DNA of 64,000 nt, from NCBI GenBank assembly GCA_024500155.1, contig CM044867.1:12599632-12663631 (forward strand), written 5' to 3'. The notes below the pieces were generated by a model that searched no databases, was not told the DNA's origin, and saw only the letters and a program-made list of their open reading frames with translations. Position numbers and translations under genes: made by a program. Shown here piece after piece: positions 10,680-21,147 of this stretch; position 1 is the stretch's first letter; each line of letters starts with the position of its first letter. The DNA is from Chenopodium formosanum (lineage: Eukaryota > Streptophyta > Magnoliopsida > Caryophyllales > Amaranthaceae).

Positions 10680-13600
10680 TCATGGGTAGTATTTCTTAAG
10701 TTGGTCAAGATTTGTCATATTTGAGAATTCATTGCCATCCATGTCAGTTAACTTAGCCGCGCCTCCTGACAAAATTGTTTTGACAATGTATGGTCCAGAC
10801 CAATTAGGGCGGAATTTGCCTCTTGGGTCTAGAACATTTTTCCTTAAGGCTTTTAATACCAAGTCCCCTACCTTGATATTTCTTGTCTTGACTTTTTTAT
10901 TGAAATGCCTAGCCATGCGGGTTTGATAGCACTGTGTATGATGTAGAGCTTCTAGTCGTTTTTCATCGAGTAGGATTAGCTCCTCATATCGTGCTCTAGT
11001 CCACTCAACTTCATCGAGTTTACTTTCTAATGCAATGCGCAAAGAAGGTATTTCTAATTCTACAGGTTGTACAGCATCCATCCCATATACCAAATTGAAT
11101 GGTGTATTTCCTGTTGATGTTCGGATCGACGTGCGATATCCCCACAGTGCAAAGTGGAGTTTGTCAGGCCAATCCTTATAATTTTCGGTCATTTTCTCGA
11201 TGATTGTTTTTAAATTCTTATTAGCTGCCTCAACTGCCCCATTTGCTTGAGGTCTATACGGAGAGGAATGGTGGTGTTGAACGCCATATTTTTGTAATAA
11301 TTCTTCACATTCTCCTTGAAAGTGAGTACCATTGTCGCTTATCATCTCATGTGGGACTCCATATCGGCAAATTATGTTTCTTTCGATAAAGAGTGCTACA
11401 TGTTTGGCGGTGAGTTTAGCATATGATTGTGCTTCCACCCACTTCGTGAAGTAATCTATAGCAACAAGGATGTATTCATGACCTCCTGTTCCTGGGGGTG
11501 TAATCTTTCCAATTATGTCTATTCCCCATGTAGAGAAAGGCCATGGGGAGGTGTAGGTGTAGAGGAGAGATGGTGGAATGTGTTGTAGGTTTGCATAAAT
11601 TTGACACTTAGGGCATCTTTTTACATATTGATGGCAGTCTTTGTTCATGGTAGTCCAGTAATATCCTTCTCGCATTATCTTTTGGACTAACATTTTACCA
11701 TTAATATGCGTTCCGCATATGCCTTCATGGATAACCCTCATGGCCCTTTGGGTATCCTTTTTACCTACACATAATAGAGCTCGTCCATTAGGTACCCTTT
11801 TGTGTAGCTCATTTCCTATGAGTACGAATTGGGAAGCTAAAAGTCTTAGTGCCCTTTTTGCTCTTTTATCGGCATGAGTAGGGTATTCTCCCTTAGTGAC
11901 ATAATTCAATATATCTATGAACCAAGGTTCCTCCTCTGGTTCCTCTTCTTGAATTATTTCATCATCCTCTATAGCTTGGATGTAGGCGGGTTTATGCCTT
12001 TTTTCTATGGTTAGAGGCATTTGTTCAATTTCTTTGGGTATTCTAACCATTGAGGCTAACCTTGCCAGGGCGTCGGCGAATTGGTTTTCTTCTCTAGGTA
12101 GATAAGTGTATTCTACCTTTTCCAGTTGATCGGTGAGGGTTTCCAAATATGATTGGTAAGGAGCTAAACTCTCACTCCTAACTTTCCATCTCTTGGAAAT
12201 TTGGTTGATGATTAAAGATGAATCTCCGAATATTCGGAGCTTTTTCACACCTAAGGCTAAAGCGGTTTCGAGGCCCACAACACATGCTTCATATTCAGCT
12301 GCGTTGTTAGTGACGTCGAAATCTAACTTGATGGATATAGGAACATGTTCTTCTTTAGGCGATACCAACAAGACACCTACACCGCACCCCTTTTGGTTCG
12401 AGGCTCCGTCAAAGTATAGAGTCCACGTGTCATCTTCTGTCATCATTAGATCTTCGTCTGGAAATTCGTTGTCCTCTAAAGGTGTTGAGTCTTCTATTGG
12501 GAAATCTGCTAGAAAATCCGACACCACTGACCCTTTGATCGCTTTTTGAGGCATAAATCTTATGTCGAATTGAGCTAAGTTCACTATCCATCTTGAAATT
12601 CGTCCATTAAGTGTAGACCTTTCGAATAGATATTTTAAGGGATCCATTCGTGAGACTACATAGACCGTGTGCACGAGCATGTAATGTCTTAGTTTAGTTG
12701 TGGCCCACACCAAGGCGAGGCACAATTTTTCCAACGGTGTATATCGTGTTTCATACTCGAGCATTTTCTTACTTAGATAGTAAATGGCATTTTCTTTGCT
12801 TTCCACCTCTTGTGCGAGCATAGCCCCCATTGTTTCCTTTGTAACTGTTAAGTATAGCCTTAAGGGTATTCCGGGGAGTGCTGGAGCAAATACGGGAGGA
12901 TTTGCGAGGTAAGCCTTGATCTTTTCAAAGGCTTTTTGGCACTCATCGTCCCATATGACTGGTACATTCTTCTTGAGTTTTTTAAATATTAGTTCACATA
13001 TCGTAGTCAACTTAGATATGAATCTACTTATGTATTGCAACCGGCCAATAAATCCTCGGATTTGCTTTTCGGTTTTGGGCGGTGGCATGGACATGATTGC
13101 TTTTATCTTTGTGGGGTCTATTTCTATCCCTCGAGAACTTATGACATAGCCTAGGAGTTTTCCTGATGTAACACCAAAAGCACACTTAGAAGGGTTTAGC
13201 CTCATGTTGTATTTTCTTAGTCTTTCGAAGAATTTCCGTAAGGCTATTGGGTGTCCTTGACGATCTTTTGATTTTACAATCATATCATCTACATAGACTT
13301 CCACCTCTTTATGCATCATGTCGTGGAGTAGGGCAGTCGCTGCTCGTTGGTAAGTGGCACCCGCGTTTTTAAGTCCGAATGGCATTACCGTATAGCAATA
13401 AGTACCCCACGGTGTTATGAACGTTGTCTTCTCCATGTCTTCTTCGGCCATGAGGATTTGATTATACCCTGCGTACCCATCCATAAACGAGAGAAGTGCA
13501 TGATTTGCTGTATTATCTACCAAAATATCGATGTGTGGTAAAGGGAAGTCGTCCTTTGGACTTGCCTTGTTTAAATCTCGATAGTCGACACACATTCGAA

Positions 13601-16600
13601 CTCTACCATCTTTTTTCGGAACTGGGACTACATTAGCAACCCATTCGGGGTATTTGGATACCCGGATAAAACCTGCAGTTATTTGTTTTTGTACTTCTTC
13701 TTTTATTTTAAGGGCCACGTCGGGTTTCATTCGACGTAACTTTTGTTTTACAGGTTTCATTCCTGGAATTAATGGTATAGTGTGTTGAGCTATTTCTCTA
13801 TTAATGCCTGGCATATCTTCATATGACCAAGCAAATACATCGATAAAATCTTTTAGTAGATTAATTAAATCGGTTCTTTCTTCTTTATTTAATGTTAGTC
13901 CGATTTTAACTTCTCTTTTAATGGTTGGATCTTTCGAGATATCAACTGTTTCTGTATCCTCAATTATAGGTGTTTTGTTTTCAAGTGTTTCCATTGCTTT
14001 AATAATTTCTTTGTCATTTTCATCATTAGCCAAGCAATGTTCATCATCTTTAGATAAGGAAAAACAAGAGAGATAAGGGGAAGAAGACATATTATTGAAT
14101 TCAGAAATCATTACATCAAACAAAGAAATGTCTGTTGGAACTTGACTACTAACTATCTTAGGAGTAGAAGGGGAAGACGCTATAACTAAGGAATTTGAAG
14201 ACTCGATAGGGGATGACTCTAATTCAGACTCTGACTCAGACGACTCTTCGAAAATCGGTCCTTGTCCTGTGGTCACTGAGATTTCTTTTCCGTTTGTAGT
14301 GATGATTCTCACCGTCTTGCGCCATCCATGCTCTTGATCTTCTACCGGGGTGATAAGTTTGGAAGGATCGAAATTCTCGCTTTGGAGTACTGCTTGAATA
14401 AGCAATGAATTATCTTCCGTATATTTTGACTTGTTCTTTTCTCTTCCAAAGAGGAGTCCCATGACATTAAAGTCGAAGCAAGGAGGTGCTTTTTCTTTAT
14501 ATATTGGAACCGGGATCTCGTCTAGGAAACAACAATCCAGGAAGATTTCGAATCCAGGCTGCCTTATACCATTTACGATGAAGGGTTCGGGAAATTCGAA
14601 ACAAGGGTAATCCTCTCCTTCTTTTATGAATTGCCCATTTAGAGTGAGAGGGTATTGATCCATGGGTATTTCTCTTCTTTGTATACGAGCATCTCTTCGT
14701 GCCTTTAACTTTTTCTGAGCCCATTTGAGATCTTCACGAGTTGGTTCGAAACCAAGTCCGAATGTATCTAATTTAGGAAGGCCAGGAAAAGACATATGCT
14801 CGGCTATTTCCTTTTTCTTTCCTAGAGTCATTCCAGGAAAGTGTCCTTGTTTTCTTAAGATAGCATTCGTCACCATGTTTGAGTGGAGGTCATAATGAAG
14901 AAGGGTCCTTTCGTCTTCCTCTATTAAGGAGACCTCTTCGCTAAAGCCCCACAAATCTTCGTCGTTTTCGTCATGTTCCACATTAATTAGTGGATTCTCT
15001 ATTGTTTTAATCCTCATAGACGAAGCGTCAATAGTGATTGGAATACCTCCCACTATAGCCTTTACTTGTTGATGAAGGGATGAAGGGACGGCCTTTAGAT
15101 CATGTAGCCAAGGGCGTCCTAGCAGTAAGTTGAAGGAAGCTTTAATATCGACTACTTGAAACGTAGTGGCATGTTCAATTGCACCTGCAGTTATATTCAT
15201 GGTGATTGTCCCTAATGCTCGTCGTCGCGAATTGTCATAAGCTCTTATCCCTTGGGTTGATGGGGATAAATCCTCATCTCTTATACCCAGCATCCTGGCA
15301 GTTCTAAGAGGGCATACGTTAATCGCTGAACCGTTATCAACAAGGGTCATGGGGACGTTCATTCTTTTGCATATAACCGTGAGATTTAGAGCCTTGTTGT
15401 GTTTGTCACCTTCCGGGGGTAGATCCTTATCTGAAAAGGTGACTAAATTAATTGGACTTGGGAGGTCACTTGTGAGGAAGTTCGCGAGTCCCTCAGGAGT
15501 AGTGTCCGAATCTATGCCTACTTTAGCCAAAGCATCCATAACTGCTATTCTATGTTCTCGAGATGTGGCTAAGAGTTTCCATACATTCATTTCTACTTTA
15601 GTCTTCTTTAACTCTTTGACAACGTCGTTGTCTTCTATAATTGGTATGGGAATTTGCTGGATGGAAGGTATGGGTTGTGTTGAAATGGGTGGTTGGATCC
15701 TCCCGGATCTAGTGAGGACATCTATGGGTGAATCTTCGTCGTCCCAAATGTCACTTACTGGATAAATTGTCGATAGGGGAGTTTCTTCAATGTCTTTGAG
15801 ATAAACATCCTCATCATCACTGTCCCACACTCCATTTATTGTGGCATCCTGTGGCAATCGAACTAGCTTTCCCTCATCAATGAAGCGTTGAACCAAATCT
15901 TTGAATCTAAAACATTGGTCAATCGTGTGTCCCCCGGATTGGTGATATGCGCAGTAATACTTGTCTGTCCTTTTCAATGATTCAAAAGGTTTTGGCTCGA
16001 GGGGTTTGACTTTTCCACTTTCAAAGAGCATCTTGAACATGTTGGTGTATGACATCCCAATTGGAGTGTATTTCCTAATGCTCTTTTTAGGGGTGTCAAT
16101 TACTTGGAAAGAGAAGGGTTTCTTTTTCTTGAGCAATTCGTTTTGCTCTTTTATGGCTTCAAAAGTTTGTGATATAAACTCCTTCAATTCCTCGAGTATA
16201 AGTGTTAGTGCCACTACTTCCTGTTTAGATGCATATTCTTGAATGGGAAGGTCGAGAGCATCTTCGAAGATTTCTTCTTCGATAGTCTCGATAGGTTCTA
16301 TAAGATCAGAGGGATCCTCTTGGTTTTCTTCGTCAGAAATGGCTAAGGAATCCGACAGTGGTGCAGTGTTGATGCTTGGCTTTTTACTTGCAGGGGGTAA
16401 TGGGAGCTTGTTGCTATCAATCAGATCTTGAATGACTTCCTTTAACCTCCAACAATTTTCAGTAGGATGACCTCTACCCTGGTGATATTTGCAATGTGCA
16501 TTTGGGTTCCAGTTAGCGGTTCTTCTTTCGACAGGTGGATCTCCAAATGGTCCAATGGAAGTTATGAGACCTTTTGCATGTAGGCGATCGAACGCGGTGT

Positions 16601-17489
16601 CATAACTCATACCGATAGGAGTATAGTTCTTCCTAAATGGTTTCTTTTGCCCTTGATTGTTGTTCATGGCTAGTACTTCGTTAAGGGGAAAAGTATTGAC
16701 ATTATTTGAGTGGGTAGATTTGGACGAAGAAGGATTGTCGTTCTTCTTGTTTTTCCAGCCACTACTTGTGCTATTATTAGCAAGCTTTTGTTTGGTGAGG
16801 TCGTCCTCAATGTTAATCCCAATGTCATATACTGCTTTAAACGTATTTAGGTTGTTTTGGTATTTTAAGTGTTTGGAATATTTTTCTTGGAGGTTCTTGA
16901 TGAACATCCTAACGGATTCCTTCTCACTAGGTACTTCAACCATTTTTGCAGTGGTTTCCCTCCATTTATTGAAGAAGGAGGTGAAACCTTCATTTTCTTT
17001 CTGTTTCAGCATTTCTAATTCTCTGTGATCGGTCTCAACTTGTATGTTGCATTTATATCTTTCAATGAAAGCGGTCACAATAGATTCCCAACTAGAGGTA
17101 TTTTCTTTATCAAGCGAAAAGTACCACTGTTGGCATACAGCTTCTAAAGACAATGAGAATACAGAATGGAAAGCTTTCCTATCTATTCCCTTAATACCCA
17201 TTACAGTTTCAAAAGCCCTTAAATGAAAATAAGGATTGTCCATAGCCTTGAACTTAGGGATGTCGTTAGGATTGAACTTTTGTGGAAGGAGATCCTTATC
17301 CACCGAGACTCCTTGAGAGCTAATCTCTTGAAATCTGAAATCATTAGATAGCTTGCCTAAACTTTCCTGGATTAAGTCCATTTGTTTCTGTTTCTCAGGA
17401 TTGTTGATTTGCAGTGATAGGTTTTGCAGCATCTCAGCCAAGTTGGCTACCTGTCCCCTAACTTCATTAAGTTCTTCTTGACTAGCCAT
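10680..17489 (-). CDS. Tat/Ogre-lineage gag-pol polyprotein, uninterrupted
   Basis: A single frame of 2269 residues encodes, in order: gag (core about 80-230); two similar modules each with a YTPIGMSY motif and a zinc-knuckle-like C-x2-H-x4-GH-x4-C (cysteines near 333 and 513); aspartic protease with LVDNGSA (Asp near 718, DNGS in place of the usual D-T/S-G); a glycine-rich G-patch-like segment (about 880-930); reverse transcriptase with YVDDM near 1399; retroviral-type RNase H; a second, archaeal-type RNase H (YFDGAS, Asp near 1694), diagnostic of the Tat lineage; and integrase with an HHCC finger (about 1925-1965) and a D-D-E triad near 1991, 2052 and 2087 (spacing 61 and 35). It ends shortly after a GPY-like motif. 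No stop or frameshift interrupts it, so the element looks young or recently functional. Its product would copy element RNA in a virus-like particle and integrate the cDNA in the nucleus. Confidence 0.95.
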   Translation of the reverse strand: MASQEELNEVRGQVANLAEMLQNLSLQINNPEKQKQMDLIQESLGKLSNDFRFQEISSQGVSVDKDLLPQKFNPNDIPKFKAMDNPYFHLRAFETVMGIKGIDRKAFHSVFSLSLEAVCQQWYFSLDKENTSSWESIVTAFIERYKCNIQVETDHRELEMLKQKENEGFTSFFNKWRETTAKMVEVPSEKESVRMFIKNLQEKYSKHLKYQNNLNTFKAVYDIGINIEDDLTKQKLANNSTSSGWKNKKNDNPSSSKSTHSNNVNTFPLNEVLAMNNNQGQKKPFRKNYTPIGMSYDTAFDRLHAKGLITSIGPFGDPPVERRTANWNPNAHCKYHQGRGHPTENCWRLKEVIQDLIDSNKLPLPPASKKPSINTAPLSDSLAISDEENQEDPSDLIEPIETIEEEIFEDALDLPIQEYASKQEVVALTLILEELKEFISQTFEAIKEQNELLKKKKPFSFQVIDTPKKSIRKYTPIGMSYTNMFKMLFESGKVKPLEPKPFESLKRTDKYYCAYHQSGGHTIDQCFRFKDLVQRFIDEGKLVRLPQDATINGVWDSDDEDVYLKDIEETPLSTIYPVSDIWDDEDSPIDVLTRSGRIQPPISTQPIPSIQQIPIPIIEDNDVVKELKKTKVEMNVWKLLATSREHRIAVMDALAKVGIDSDTTPEGLANFLTSDLPSPINLVTFSDKDLPPEGDKHNKALNLTVICKRMNVPMTLVDNGSAINVCPLRTARMLGIRDEDLSPSTQGIRAYDNSRRRALGTITMNITAGAIEHATTFQVVDIKASFNLLLGRPWLHDLKAVPSSLHQQVKAIVGGIPITIDASSMRIKTIENPLINVEHDENDEDLWGFSEEVSLIEEDERTLLHYDLHSNMVTNAILRKQGHFPGMTLGKKKEIAEHMSFPGLPKLDTFGLGFEPTREDLKWAQKKLKARRDARIQRREIPMDQYPLTLNGQFIKEGEDYPCFEFPEPFIVNGIRQPGFEIFLDCCFLDEIPVPIYKEKAPPCFDFNVMGLLFGREKNKSKYTEDNSLLIQAVLQSENFDPSKLITPVEDQEHGWRKTVRIITTNGKEISVTTGQGPIFEESSESESELESSPIESSNSLVIASSPSTPKIVSSQVPTDISLFDVMISEFNNMSSSPYLSCFSLSKDDEHCLANDENDKEIIKAMETLENKTPIIEDTETVDISKDPTIKREVKIGLTLNKEERTDLINLLKDFIDVFAWSYEDMPGINREIAQHTIPLIPGMKPVKQKLRRMKPDVALKIKEEVQKQITAGFIRVSKYPEWVANVVPVPKKDGRVRMCVDYRDLNKASPKDDFPLPHIDILVDNTANHALLSFMDGYAGYNQILMAEEDMEKTTFITPWGTYCYTVMPFGLKNAGATYQRAATALLHDMMHKEVEVYVDDMIVKSKDRQGHPIALRKFFERLRKYNMRLNPSKCAFGVTSGKLLGYVISSRGIEIDPTKIKAIMSMPPPKTEKQIRGFIGRLQYISRFISKLTTICELIFKKLKKNVPVIWDDECQKAFEKIKAYLANPPVFAPALPGIPLRLYLTVTKETMGAMLAQEVESKENAIYYLSKKMLEYETRYTPLEKLCLALVWATTKLRHYMLVHTVYVVSRMDPLKYLFERSTLNGRISRWIVNLAQFDIRFMPQKAIKGSVVSDFLADFPIEDSTPLEDNEFPDEDLMMTEDDTWTLYFDGASNQKGCGVGVLLVSPKEEHVPISIKLDFDVTNNAAEYEACVVGLETALALGVKKLRIFGDSSLIINQISKRWKVRSESLAPYQSYLETLTDQLEKVEYTYLPREENQFADALARLASMVRIPKEIEQMPLTIEKRHKPAYIQAIEDDEIIQEEEPEEEPWFIDILNYVTKGEYPTHADKRAKRALRLLASQFVLIGNELHKRVPNGRALLCVGKKDTQRAMRVIHEGICGTHINGKMLVQKIMREGYYWTTMNKDCHQYVKRCPKCQIYANLQHIPPSLLYTYTSPWPFSTWGIDIIGKITPPGTGGHEYILVAIDYFTKWVEAQSYAKLTAKHVALFIERNIICRYGVPHEMISDNGTHFQGECEELLQKYGVQHHHSSPYRPQANGAVEAANKNLKTIIEKMTENYKDWPDKLHFALWGYRTSIRTSTGNTPFNLVYGMDAVQPVELEIPSLRIALESKLDEVEWTRARYEELILLDEKRLEALHHTQCYQTRMARHFNKKVKTRNIKVGDLVLKALRKNVLDPRGKFRPNWSGPYIVKTILSGGAAKLTDMDGNEFSNMTNLDQLKKYYP

Positions 17490-17993
17490 TGCCTTCTTAG
17501 CCTTTCTTTTTCTACCGATTGGTTTGTCGAAAAGTAAGACTTGAACGAAAGTGTTGTCTTTGATTAGACGCCCTTCCTTTCTTGACCACGCGCTGTAATT
17601 TAAACCATATTTGTTTTAATATTTGACTCTAATTGACTTGACTTTATGTTTTAAAAAAAAAAATGATGGGGTACATATTATGTATATATTATATATATAT
17701 TAAGGGAACTTGTATTGGAGGATTAATATCCGACTTACCCCCCCCAAAAAAATGACGGAAAACACGCATTCAAGACTCTCTAATCATGGTTATAATGTGA
17801 CAATCATGTTAAGTGTGTGCTTGATGTGAATGTGAGTGACATGCATTGACTAACAGTGTGCGACCATGAGACTTTAATATGCCTAAATTCAATTAAAAGT
17901 TTGAACATGGTTTGAATGACCAACAAATTGATTAATTCGATTAACAGATTTATTAATTCGACTCAAAGTGATGACTCGGGTAAGAAAACTGGA

Positions 17994-18089
17994 CTGTCGC
18001 CAAAGCAACAGAACTGTCGCCAAAGCAACAGAACTGTCGCCGCTGTCTAAAGCCTGTCGCCAGACGACAAAATTGTCGCCAGGCGACAG
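17994..18089. repeat. CTGTCGCC/GGCGACAG palindrome array 3 (leader)
   Basis: About five units lie in the leader upstream of gag, some degenerate (CTGTCGCCAAAGCAACAG twice in tandem), the last a full AATTGTCGCCAGGCGACAG. Confidence 0.8.
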
Positions 18090-18801
18090 ACACTAGACTG
18101 CAGCGCCACAGTCCAGACTCCTGCGCCATTGCTGGAACATTAATCTGGACTGTTTCCAGTAATTTTACTCTAAGTGGACATGCCTAAAGTCGTACTAAGT
18201 CGAATTGATTAATTTATTAGTCTTTAATTAGTCCAAGATTAATTAAATAATTAGTTAAACAAAGTCCTTTTAGTCATTAGTTCATTTATTAGTCTTGGAA
18301 ACAAGTCAAACAAACGGTTAGCACACATATAATATATTCAAGCAAGAGGTACACATAGTTCACATAGTCACAAGATGAGTTTGCAACCTAACCATGGCTC
18401 TAGTTCTCTAAAGTTCGAGGATATGGGTTAAGTCATAAGAAGGTCCATGGTTAAGAATCTATATGCATTGCACACAAGCCTGCCAAGAGGGTTGGAGCGA
18501 ATGGACAAGATTCCGCGAGCGCGGTAGGAGACCGGACTCGACGCCATGGTTGGATAGGTTCCAAGACATACACGTCCCCAAATCTGAGCGGTGCACAAAA
18601 TAGTGGGATACTCCATTGGGCAGGCGAAGCAAGGAACCCCCAGAGGGTTATATCCATATGTAGAACACATATGGGTTTCAGAAAAGTGAGAAAATGATTC
18701 AATCAATAAGCAAAATCGAGCCAATAACACTAGAAAAGGTCAAAACAAGAAGACAGAACCCTGGCTCAGTATTGGAAGAACTTGGCGCCAGACAACAGGG
18801 A

Positions 18802-18858
18802 CTGTCGCCGCAAAAAAAGTCTCTGTCGCCAGGAGACAGAACTGTCGCCAGGCGACAG
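18802..18858. repeat. CTGTCGCC/GGCGACAG palindrome array 4 (leader)
   Basis: Three units (one with an A-rich insertion, then CTGTCGCCAGGAGACAG and CTGTCGCCAGGCGACAG) lie in the leader close to the primer-binding site. Confidence 0.8.
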
Positions 18859-19175
18859 AAACTTTTTACGGGCGACAAGCCCTGCTTTCTAGACGCTAGT
18901 TCCTACATGCCTCGGCAAGTTCCTATGTTCTTCGAATTTTCCAGTTTTCATATTACCTTTTCGATTCTAGTCATGAAAGATATTTCCCAAATTTCCTACG
19001 TGTAAAATTCCTATGGATTGACTCATGGGGTGCTCCCATGAGGACCTTTTAATGCATATGACAATAATGTTAATCAAATAACGCACATGAAATACTTAGA
19101 ATTTTTCGAGTCTCATCCGCTCATTCTAAATAATTGCCAAAATTAAATAAATTTCAGGAATATCAATAGAAATCC

Positions 19176-19193
19176 TCCCCAGTGGAGTCGCCA
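19176..19193 (-). promoter_or_regulatory. Primer-binding site of the Tat element
   Basis: The minus strand reads TGGCGACTCCACTGGGGA directly after the end of the 5' LTR. I recall this sequence as typical of Tat/Ogre elements, which are primed by a tRNA-Arg type primer. It fixes the inner edge of the LTR at 19199. Confidence 0.85.
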
Positions 19194-20372
19194 AAAACTG
19201 TAGGGAATATTTCAAGCATTATGATAACCCCAAACTTGAACCCCACTGTGATCATACACTAAAGTACAGTGGCGTTCCAAAGGGAAAGACAAAGAGCTAA
19301 AACGAGTCGCCAACAAGTTTTAAGGAACTTGTACCCAAAAGACAATCCAAAGGACCGTCAAATACTCCATAAGGTCTTGAACCAAACAGGGTCCGGGGAT
19401 GAGGGTACGAATCCAATCTACAAAAGAAAGGACCCGCTTTATAAAATAGGCCTCTACTTTGTTCTGCTCGTATTCATGCGCGCTTTTCGAATAACATACA
19501 AACATTATATTAAACCTAACCTGTTTATCTATGTTGGTTGAAATTAATGCACAAATAAGACTATTATTGGCGATCAATTGAATTAAAATCACATTAGCCT
19601 AAACCAAATTATTAATTATCTTATTAAGCGTGATTTCAAGTACAAATTCCCTTTAAACCTGCATAAAAGGCGTGATCAAGCAATAACAATAAAAATATAA
19701 TATCAAGCAACATAATAATAAACAATAATGACAATAACCATGATAATAACATGATAAGGCATAATAAAGCTTGATAATAATAGCAAGATCCTAGGCATGA
19801 TACTAACAAGAATAATAACAAATCCTAGTATGTCACTAAACAATAAAGATCGAAGCTTTAACCTAACATGGTACTAACATGATATTAGAAAGGATAAAGG
19901 AACCCTAAACATGATACTAGAAAGCATAAAATAACATCCTAACATGATACTAGGAATATTAAACATCCTAACATGATACTAGGAATTATAAACAATAATA
20001 AGCATGCAATCTACATTGTGAAAGAAATAGGGAGTAAGCTAATCTACTTACTTTGAAGCCTCGTACCTCTTTCTAATAACAAAATACACAAGTTAGTAAA
20101 CTTCAATAAAGAATAATTAAAGAATTAAATTAAAAATCAAATTAAATAAAGTTTAGACTAGTTTTGGACCAAACCCTCAGAAATTATCAAACCTTACACG
20201 TCTAGGGCGAAGGCAACTTCGAACTTGGTTAGATGACTCTAAGTCTAATGTATGCGGAATATTGTAAAACTAGAAAAGAGAGGGAGAAAGCATAAAGTTG
20301 ATAATAATAATATTTAATGAAAGTTGATAGTAATTGATAATTGATGATTCTGAAAAACAGGAATACGGACAC

Positions 20373-20381
20373 TATTTATAA
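20373..20381 (-). promoter_or_regulatory. TATA box of the Tat 5' LTR promoter
   Basis: The minus strand reads ATTATAAATAGTGTCCG. It lies downstream (in minus orientation) of palindrome array 5 and would start the genomic RNA. Confidence 0.65.
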
Positions 20382-20431
20382 TGAAAATAATCCGGAAAAA
20401 CACGGAATTTGATAAGGAATAAAACTCCACG

Positions 20432-20546
20432 CTGTCGCCAGGACTGGACTCTGTCGCGACGCGACAGTGTCTGTCGCGAGGCGACAGGGTTTGTCGCGCG
20501 GCGACAGAGTCTGTCGCGTGCCGACAGACTTGTCGTCTGGCGACAG
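20432..20546. repeat. CTGTCGCC/GGCGACAG palindrome array 5 (LTR promoter)
   Basis: About six units, several of them CTGTCGCG/CGCGACAG variants, lie 50-170 bp upstream of the LTR TATA box. This matches the position of array 1 relative to the antisense promoter at 8615. Confidence 0.85.
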
Positions 20547-21147
20547 CCTGTATAAGCGCGTTTTTATCTTTTTACAGAATCCGATCTTTAATCAACTTGA
20601 TCTACGGAATCCGTACAAAAGATGAAATACGTTTTTTAAGATAATAAAATAATACTTTTATTCCAAATAAAAATCCTTTAAGATAATTAATTACCAATCC
20701 TATCAACATTAGAATTAAAAAGAACTTTCTAGAAACTTCTAGAAAACTATAATTAATCCTAATGACTTTAGGAATGACAACTAACATTGGGCCCTCCTCT
20801 AGATCATTGGGCCGTATTAAAACAACACTCCGGGCCCAGTTTAGTATTTTGGCCATAACTTCCTCAATATTCATTGGAATTGGGCTTATAATATATCGTT
20901 GGAAAGGTCTTTTCAAGCCCCATCCAACTACACCTTTATTGGACCTTAATCATGGACCAAAATAAACTGAAATGGACGTTTTCAAATAAATAAAGTCATT
21001 TTTCAAAAACAGAGAGAAAAGAAATTAATTAAAACTAAACCGCGACACTTGACTTTCGAATCACTTTCACCTTATTCGATTACATTTCGACGTACAAGGC
21101 ATTCATCACTGGGTTTGGTTTTGGGGAGACATAAATGGGTGTCTACA

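Larger units (their letters stand above)
17490..19175 (-). other. Leader between primer-binding site and gag of the Tat element
   Basis: A non-coding leader of about 1.7 kb. It holds two palindrome arrays (17994-18089 and 18802-18858), a purine tract on the minus strand opposite the C-run near 17735-17742, and a short minus-strand open frame (18730-18428) that resembles no known protein. Long leaders are common in Ogre/Tat elements. I see no further gene. Confidence 0.65.
8400..21147 (-). mobile_element. Tat/Ogre-lineage Ty3/gypsy retrotransposon (left end unresolved)
   Basis: In minus-strand order: 5' LTR (21147-19199, starting TGTAGACACCC), primer-binding site (about 19193-19176), a leader of about 1.7 kb, gag-pol (17489-10680), then an oppositely oriented gene (8690-10187, plus strand). 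Gag-pol with a second, archaeal-type RNase H assigns it to the Tat lineage. The 5' LTR abuts copia sequence at 21148, so this element inserted into a copia copy. I could not find a matching 3' LTR at the left, nor the rest of the copia reading frame, so the left edge (set nominally at 8400) is truncated, rearranged or too diverged to recognise. Five clusters of CTGTCGCC/GGCGACAG palindromes lie in its non-coding parts. Confidence 0.85.
19199..21147 (-). mobile_element. 5' LTR of the Tat element
   Basis: On the minus strand it begins TGTAGACACCCATTTATG at 21147 and ends CCCTACA at 19199, next to the primer-binding site, about 1.95 kb. It carries a TATA box (20381-20373) with palindrome array 5 upstream. 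Outside 21147 the sequence is copia reverse-transcriptase coding sequence, which confirms the outer boundary. Confidence 0.85.

Noticed and set aside
18428..18730. Overlapping minus-strand open frames of 100 and 83 codons in the Tat leader
   Set aside because: Two frames of similar length on the same DNA, neither with a known domain. They are probably chance open frames in the leader.
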